A stretch of DNA of 10,137 bases from Flavobacterium sp. (GTDB taxonomy: Bacteria; Bacteroidota; Bacteroidia; Flavobacteriales; Flavobacteriaceae): positions 1 through 10,137 of the forward strand of contig JALRGZ010000050.1 in the NCBI GenBank assembly GCA_023253295.1, in the 5' to 3' direction. A program made the position numbers and the translations under genes. The notes below the pieces were generated by a model. That model saw only the letters and a list, made by a program, of their open reading frames with translations. It did no database searches and was not told where the DNA came from. Shown here in pieces: positions 6,266-10,137 of the stretch (the stretch's first letter is position 1; each line of letters opens with the position of its first letter).

Positions 6266-7318
6266 ATGGACAATACAATTATTATAGAAAAAAGTGTAAT
6301 CATCCTGGTTGTCTTTGCCATTACAATGGTTATGGCCATGTATTCTACACTTGCTGAACGTAAAATTGCAGCTTGGTTGCAAGACCGTATTGGTCCTAAC
6401 AGAGCAGGAAAAGGAGGTTTATTACAACCATTAGCAGATGGTATGAAATTATTTGCTAAAGAGGAATTTGAACCAAACACTCCTAATAAATTCTTGTTTT
6501 ATGTTGGTCCAGCCATTGCCATGAGTACTGCATTGATGACAAGTGCTGTAATTCCCTGGGGGGATCATTTTCACTTATTTGGAAGAGATATTATCTTACA
6601 GGCTTCAGATATCGATAATGCCATGTTGTACATTTTTGCAATACTTTCTATTGGTGTTTATGGCATCATGATTGGAGGATGGGCATCTAACAATAAATTC
6701 TCATTGATGGGTGCAGTTCGTGCTGGATCTCAAATGGTTTCCTATGAAATTGCAATGGGATTATCAATCATTGCATTATTGATGATGACAGGTTCTTTAA
6801 GCTTAAGAGAAATAAGTTTGCAACAAGAAGGTTTAAAATGGAATGTGTTTTACCAACCTCTTTCGTTCTTAATCTTTTTAATTTGTTCATTTGCTGAAAC
6901 GAACAGAACCCCTTTTGATTTAGCAGAATGTGAAAGTGAATTAATTGGAGGTTATCACACAGAATACTCTTCGATGAAAATGGGATTCTATTTATTTGCT
7001 GAATATGCAAGTATGTTTATCTCTTCTACCATTTTGGCTGTATTATTCTTTGGCGGTTACAACTACCCTGGAATGAGTTGGGCTGTAGAAAACTGGGGCG
7101 TAAATATTGCGAATGTAATAGGAATTGGAGTTTTATTTGCTAAAATCTGTTTCTTCATTTTCTTTTACATGTGGGTACGATGGACAATTCCAAGATTCAG
7201 ATACGATCAATTGATGCATTTAGGATGGAAAATCTTAATTCCGTTATCGATTTTGAATATCATGATTACAGGAATTGTAATCTTAAGACATGAATTACTA
7301 GCGTTCTTAGGATTTTAA
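6266..7318 (+). CDS. nuoH: NADH-quinone oxidoreductase subunit H (ND1)
   Basis: Membrane subunit of the ND1/Nqo8 family, 350 aa, forming the quinone entry tunnel and the link to the proton-pumping arm. There are about eight hydrophobic helices, the first at residues 10-28. Both family signatures are present: ERKIAAWLQDRIGPNRAG (31-48) with GLLQPLADGMKLFAKEE (51-67), and PFDLAECESELIGGYHTEY (216-234), whose glutamates line the E-channel. GGWASNNKFSLMGAVRAGSQ (137-156) is also typical. Residue 222 is Cys where many species have Gly; this is within family variation. The start lies 3 bp after nuoG with an A-run leader. A 113-bp spacer holding a hairpin element separates it from nuoI. Confidence 0.98.
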   Translation: MDNTIIIEKSVIILVVFAITMVMAMYSTLAERKIAAWLQDRIGPNRAGKGGLLQPLADGMKLFAKEEFEPNTPNKFLFYVGPAIAMSTALMTSAVIPWGDHFHLFGRDIILQASDIDNAMLYIFAILSIGVYGIMIGGWASNNKFSLMGAVRAGSQMVSYEIAMGLSIIALLMMTGSLSLREISLQQEGLKWNVFYQPLSFLIFLICSFAETNRTPFDLAECESELIGGYHTEYSSMKMGFYLFAEYASMFISSTILAVLFFGGYNYPGMSWAVENWGVNIANVIGIGVLFAKICFFIFFYMWVRWTIPRFRYDQLMHLGWKILIPLSILNIMITGIVILRHELLAFLGF

Positions 7319-7333
7319 TAAGCAAAGAGTTGT

Positions 7334-7413
7334 ATTAGCCCCGATAGCAGTGGAAATCCTTTTAAGTTTTTCTTTAAAACTTAAAAGATTGAAACGAATA
7401 GCGGGATTAGCTT
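7334..7413 (+). ncRNA. Flavo-1-like structured element (intergenic palindromic repeat)
   Basis: The nuoH/nuoI spacer folds as a long imperfect palindrome. The core is a perfect 12-bp stem, CTTTTAAGTTTT (7359-7370) with AAAACTTAAAAG (7376-7387), around a 5-nt loop, extended by AAT/ATT across one bulged C (7358). Outer arms can pair AGC 7337-7339 with GCT 7410-7412 and CCCG 7340-7343 with CGGG 7402-7405. The conserved-looking blocks AGCCCCGATAG, GTGGAAATCC, AAAGATT and ATAGCGGGATTAGC resemble, from memory, an element repeated between genes in Flavobacterium and the Rfam Flavo-1 RNA motif. No T-run follows, so it is not an ordinary terminator. The strand is given as that of the operon; the element could also act as DNA (a REP or MITE-like repeat). 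Confidence 0.6.
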
Positions 7414-7431
7414 CAAATAAAAATAAAAAAG

Positions 7432-7977
7432 ATGTCAATAGAAACCATATCCTTATCGGGAAGAAAAAAGCAAGTCTCTAACAAAGAGATGACTTTTTTA
7501 GAGCGTTTATATCTTGTAGCGATTGTAAAAGGATTAATTATTACCCTAAAACACTTGTTTTCTAAAAAGGTTACTATTATGTATCCTGAGCAAGTGCGTA
7601 CAATGAGTCCCGTGTATCGTGGTCAACATATGTTAAAACGTGACGAACAAGGTAGAGAAAACTGTACCGCTTGCGGTTTATGTGCATTATCTTGTCCTGC
7701 GGAAGCCATCACCATGAAGGCGGCAGAGCGTAAAGCAAACGAGAAGCATTTGTATCGTGAAGAAAAATATGCTGAGATTTACGAAATCAATATGTTGCGT
7801 TGTATTTTTTGCGGACTTTGTGAAGAGGCTTGTCCTAAAGACGCGATTTATTTAACTACTTCAAAAGTATTAGTTCCTTCCAGTTATGAGAGAGAAGATT
7901 TTATTTTTGGAAAAGACAAATTAGTGATGCCTTTAGAAATGGCTATCAAGAATACTCAACTTAAAAACGCTAACTAA
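7432..7977 (+). CDS. nuoI: NADH-quinone oxidoreductase subunit I (TYKY, 2x[4Fe-4S])
   Basis: 8Fe ferredoxin-type subunit (TYKY/Nqo9 family), 181 aa, which carries clusters N6a and N6b and hands electrons to N2 in NuoB. Two CxxCxxCxxxCP motifs are present: C78, C81, C84 and C88 (CTACGLCALSCP), and C124, C127, C130 and C134 (CIFCGLCEEACP). The N-terminal helix region (about 22-45, LERLYLVAIVKGLIITLKHLF) is the amphipathic segment that lies on the membrane, followed by the typical KVTIMYPEQ and SPVYRGQHML strands. Length is normal. The start ATG follows the hairpin element by 18 bp with an A-rich leader. nuoJ starts immediately after the stop codon. Confidence 0.98.
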   Translation: MSIETISLSGRKKQVSNKEMTFLERLYLVAIVKGLIITLKHLFSKKVTIMYPEQVRTMSPVYRGQHMLKRDEQGRENCTACGLCALSCPAEAITMKAAERKANEKHLYREEKYAEIYEINMLRCIFCGLCEEACPKDAIYLTTSKVLVPSSYEREDFIFGKDKLVMPLEMAIKNTQLKNAN

Positions 7978-8517
7978 ATGATACATATTCCTGATTTTGC
8001 ACATGCGACAACTATACAAATTGTATTTTCTGTACTAGCGTTTATCACGGTGATTACCGCTTTTTTAGCTATTTTTAGTAGAACTCCTATTCATAGTGCT
8101 TTGTACTTAGTAATTTGTTTTTTCTCAATTGCTGGTCATTATTTACTATTGAACGCTCAGTTTTTAGCTATTGTTCATATTATAGTCTATTCCGGAGCCA
8201 TTATGATTTTATTCCTATTCACGCTGATGTTGATGAATCTGAATAAACAGAATGAGGTACATAAACCACGTATCACACGATTGGGAGCAATTGTTTCTTT
8301 CTGCCTAATTTGTATTGTTTTGATTTTGGTATTTATCAATTCTAAACCAATTGAAGGAGAATACATTGCTACCGGAGAGGATTTCCAATCTATAAAAGTT
8401 TTAGGAAATGTATTATTGAATGAATACATGGTTCCTTTCGAATTTGCTTCTATCTTGCTTTTAGTAGCGATGATTGGAGTTGTACTATTGTCTAAAAAAG
8501 AAAAAACGGAGAAATAA
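7978..8517 (+). CDS. nuoJ: NADH-quinone oxidoreductase subunit J (ND6)
   Basis: Membrane subunit of the ND6/Nqo10 family, 179 aa, with five predicted helices (about 12-32, 40-57, 62-87, 101-120 and 146-171). The family core FLAIVHIIVYSGAIMILFLF (62-81) is the helix that carries the conserved Tyr-x-Gly-Ala pi-bulge (Y71, G73, A74) involved in coupling quinone reduction to proton movement. FSRTPIHSALYLVICF (33-48) precedes it, also typical. A polar loop of about 25 residues separates helices 4 and 5, and the tail is lysine-rich (SKKEKTEK). Its ATG abuts the nuoI stop with no gap, and nuoK follows after 1 bp, suggesting translational coupling. Confidence 0.96.
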   Translation: MIHIPDFAHATTIQIVFSVLAFITVITAFLAIFSRTPIHSALYLVICFFSIAGHYLLLNAQFLAIVHIIVYSGAIMILFLFTLMLMNLNKQNEVHKPRITRLGAIVSFCLICIVLILVFINSKPIEGEYIATGEDFQSIKVLGNVLLNEYMVPFEFASILLLVAMIGVVLLSKKEKTEK

Positions 8518-8518
8518 A

Positions 8519-8839
8519 ATGACTAATATTTTAAATGAAATAGGCATTGAAAATTATATTTTCCTTTCTGTAATACTTTTTTGTATTGGAGTATTTGGAG
8601 TTTTATACAGACGAAATGCCATCATCGTATTTATGTCGATAGAAATTATGCTGAATGCAGTAAACTTATTATTTGTAGCATTTTCAACCTATCATCAGGA
8701 TGCACAAGGACAGGTTTTTGTGTTTTTCTCTATGGCTGTAGCTGCAGCTGAAGTTGCTGTAGGTTTGGCTATTCTGGTATCGATTTTTAGAAATTTAGGT
8801 TCGATTGATATTAATAATTTAAAAAACTTAAAAGGATAA
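8519..8839 (+). CDS. nuoK: NADH-quinone oxidoreductase subunit K (ND4L)
   Basis: Small three-helix membrane subunit of the ND4L/Nqo11 family, 106 aa, part of the proton path between NuoJ/NuoA and the antiporter-like subunits. The two essential membrane glutamates are present: E42 in FMSIEIMLNAVNL (helix 2) and E78 in AVAAAEVAVGLAI (helix 3). Helices run at about 12-30, 34-55 and 65-90. The frame is open to an ATG at 8474 inside nuoJ, but that would add a lysine-rich 15-residue leader (KKKKRRNK) from out-of-frame nuoJ sequence; ATG 8519, 1 bp past the nuoJ stop, matches the family start. A GGAG about 8 bp upstream, in the nuoJ 3' end, is an unusually Shine-Dalgarno-like sequence for this operon. 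Confidence 0.96.
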   Translation: MTNILNEIGIENYIFLSVILFCIGVFGVLYRRNAIIVFMSIEIMLNAVNLLFVAFSTYHQDAQGQVFVFFSMAVAAAEVAVGLAILVSIFRNLGSIDINNLKNLKG

Positions 8840-8845
8840 ACAATA

Positions 8846-10137
8846 ATGAATACGAATTTAGCTTTACTCTTATTATTAGCTCCTCTTTTAGGATTTTTAT
8901 TTAATATTTTCTTTGGGAAAAATATAGGCAAAACAGCTTCAGGAATTGTAGGTACACTTACTGTCGTCTTATCCTTTGCGCTTACACTTTGTTTCTTTTC
9001 AAAAATAAATATTGATCAACAACCGATTCAAATTCAATTATTCGATTGGATTCAGATTAGTAATTTCAGAGTGGATTTTGGTTTCTTATTAGACCAATTA
9101 TCGGTATTGTGGTTGTTGTTTGTTACAGGAATTGGTTCATTGATTCATTTATATTCGATCAGCTATATGCATGATGATGAGAATATGCATAAGTTCTTTG
9201 CTTATTTGAACTTGTTCATCTTCTTCATGATTACCCTAGTTATGGGAAGCAACTTATTAGTGCTATTCATTGGTTGGGAAGGTGTAGGACTTTGTTCTTA
9301 CCTATTAATCGGATTTTGGCATAAAAACCAAGAATACAATGATGCAGCTAAAAAAGCTTTCATCATGAACAGAATTGGAGATTTAGGATTACTAATTGGT
9401 ATTTTTATCATTGGTGCTATGTTCTCTACTGTTGATTATACTACTTTAAAAACAACTATAGCCTCTTCAAGTGATTTGAATTTGCCTTTACTTTCGTTAG
9501 CTGCTTTTGCATTGTTCATTGGTGCTTGTGGTAAATCGGCACAAATTCCATTGTACACCTGGTTACCTGATGCGATGGCGGGACCTACTCCTGTTTCGGC
9601 ATTAATCCACGCGGCTACGATGGTAACAGCAGGTATTTTCATGATTACCAGATTGAATTATCTATTTGATTTAGCTCCTGAAGTTCAAAACTTCATCGCT
9701 ATTATTGGTGCAGTAACTTCGTTAGTAGCGGCAACTATTGCCTTAGTTCAAACAGATATCAAAAAAGTACTGGCATATTCTACGGTATCTCAATTAGGAT
9801 TAATGTTCTTAGCTTTAGGTTTTGGAGCTTACGAAGTTGCGGTTTTCCACGTAATCACTCACGCTTTCTTTAAAGCTTGTTTGTTCTTGGGTTCTGGTTC
9901 AGTAATCCATGCTTTACACGGAGAACAAGACATGCGTAACATGGGAGGATTGAAAAAAGTTATGGGTATTACCTTTATCACTTTTTTACTTTCAACATTA
10001 GCTATTTCAGGAATCCCTCCTTTTTCAGGTTTTTTCTCTAAAGATGAAATCTTAATGACTGCTTTTGAACACAACACGGCTCTTTGGATTATTGCTTCTT
10101 TGGCTTCGTTAATGACAGCTTTCTATATGTTCCGTTT
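8846..10137 (+). CDS. nuoL: NADH-quinone oxidoreductase subunit L (ND5), 5' part
   Basis: Antiporter-like proton-pumping subunit (ND5/Nqo12); 430 complete codons are visible and the frame stays open through the right edge. Full-length family members are about 600-660 aa, so the last helices and the long lateral helix HL are off-window. Conserved functional residues are in place: E145 in IGWEGVGLCSYLLIGFW (helix 5), K230 in GKSAQIPLYTWLPDAMAGP (helix 7) followed by TPVSALIHAATMVTAGIF, and the helix-11 region HVITHAFFKACLFLGSGS with K343. FRVDFGFLLDQLSVLW (about 70-85) is the usual early block. It starts 6 bp after nuoK. nuoM and nuoN would be expected next. Confidence 0.97.
   Translation, partial: MNTNLALLLLLAPLLGFLFNIFFGKNIGKTASGIVGTLTVVLSFALTLCFFSKINIDQQPIQIQLFDWIQISNFRVDFGFLLDQLSVLWLLFVTGIGSLIHLYSISYMHDDENMHKFFAYLNLFIFFMITLVMGSNLLVLFIGWEGVGLCSYLLIGFWHKNQEYNDAAKKAFIMNRIGDLGLLIGIFIIGAMFSTVDYTTLKTTIASSSDLNLPLLSLAAFALFIGACGKSAQIPLYTWLPDAMAGPTPVSALIHAATMVTAGIFMITRLNYLFDLAPEVQNFIAIIGAVTSLVAATIALVQTDIKKVLAYSTVSQLGLMFLALGFGAYEVAVFHVITHAFFKACLFLGSGSVIHALHGEQDMRNMGGLKKVMGITFITFLLSTLAISGIPPFSGFFSKDEILMTAFEHNTALWIIASLASLMTAFYMFR

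Noticed and set aside
7359..7387. The nuoH/nuoI hairpin as an intrinsic terminator
   Set aside because: The stem is AT-rich and is followed by ATTGAAACG, not a T-run, and essential nuo genes continue downstream.
8474..8518. Longer nuoK starting inside nuoJ at ATG 8474
   Set aside because: The extension is out-of-frame nuoJ sequence giving a lysine/arginine-rich leader not seen in ND4L proteins; ATG 8519 fits the family.
1..10137. Search for CRISPR arrays, tRNA/rRNA genes, insertion sequences, phage genes or defence systems
   Set aside because: None seen; apart from the cold-shock gene end and the spacers, all sequence is conserved nuo coding DNA with uniform base composition.

Overview
The window reads as low-GC chromosomal DNA from a member of Bacteroidetes, most likely Flavobacterium or a close relative. 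The evidence is AT-rich spacers, genes that mostly lack Shine-Dalgarno sequences and have A-rich leaders, a promoter of the Bacteroidetes type (TTG, 20 bp, TAnnTTTG), and an intergenic hairpin element that resembles one common in flavobacteria. Every gene lies on the + strand.

Layout: 2-169 is the 3' end of a cold-shock protein gene, closed by a strong intrinsic terminator (198-230). An AT-rich promoter region follows (231-405). The rest is one long nuo operon for respiratory complex I, proton-pumping NADH:quinone oxidoreductase, in the canonical order nuoA-B-C-D-E-F-G-H-I-J-K-L. nuoL runs off the right edge, and nuoM and nuoN would be expected beyond it. Most junctions are 1-4 bp. The longer ones are nuoA/nuoB (130 bp), nuoC/nuoD (31 bp), nuoF/nuoG (72 bp) and nuoH/nuoI (113 bp). 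Three of the four hold non-coding structure: heptanucleotide-period repeat tracts before nuoB and nuoG, and a long imperfect palindrome before nuoI that resembles the Flavo-1 RNA motif.

How it works together: NuoE, NuoF and NuoG form the NADH-oxidising module (FMN and Fe-S clusters). NuoB, NuoC, NuoD and NuoI pass electrons through Fe-S clusters to quinone at the NuoB/NuoD/NuoH interface. NuoA, H, J, K and L are membrane subunits that conduct and pump protons. All Fe-S ligands expected for N1a, N1b, N2, N3, N4, N5, N6a and N6b can be located. Having nuoE, nuoF and nuoG in the operon implies that NADH is the electron donor.

Nothing here looks like an undescribed defence or mobile system. The points most worth a second look are the very short NuoG (347 aa, without the molybdopterin-oxidoreductase-like domain but with a cysteine-rich remnant), the structured element inside the operon, the heptad-period spacers, and a promoter that places the nuoA start at 406 rather than 334.
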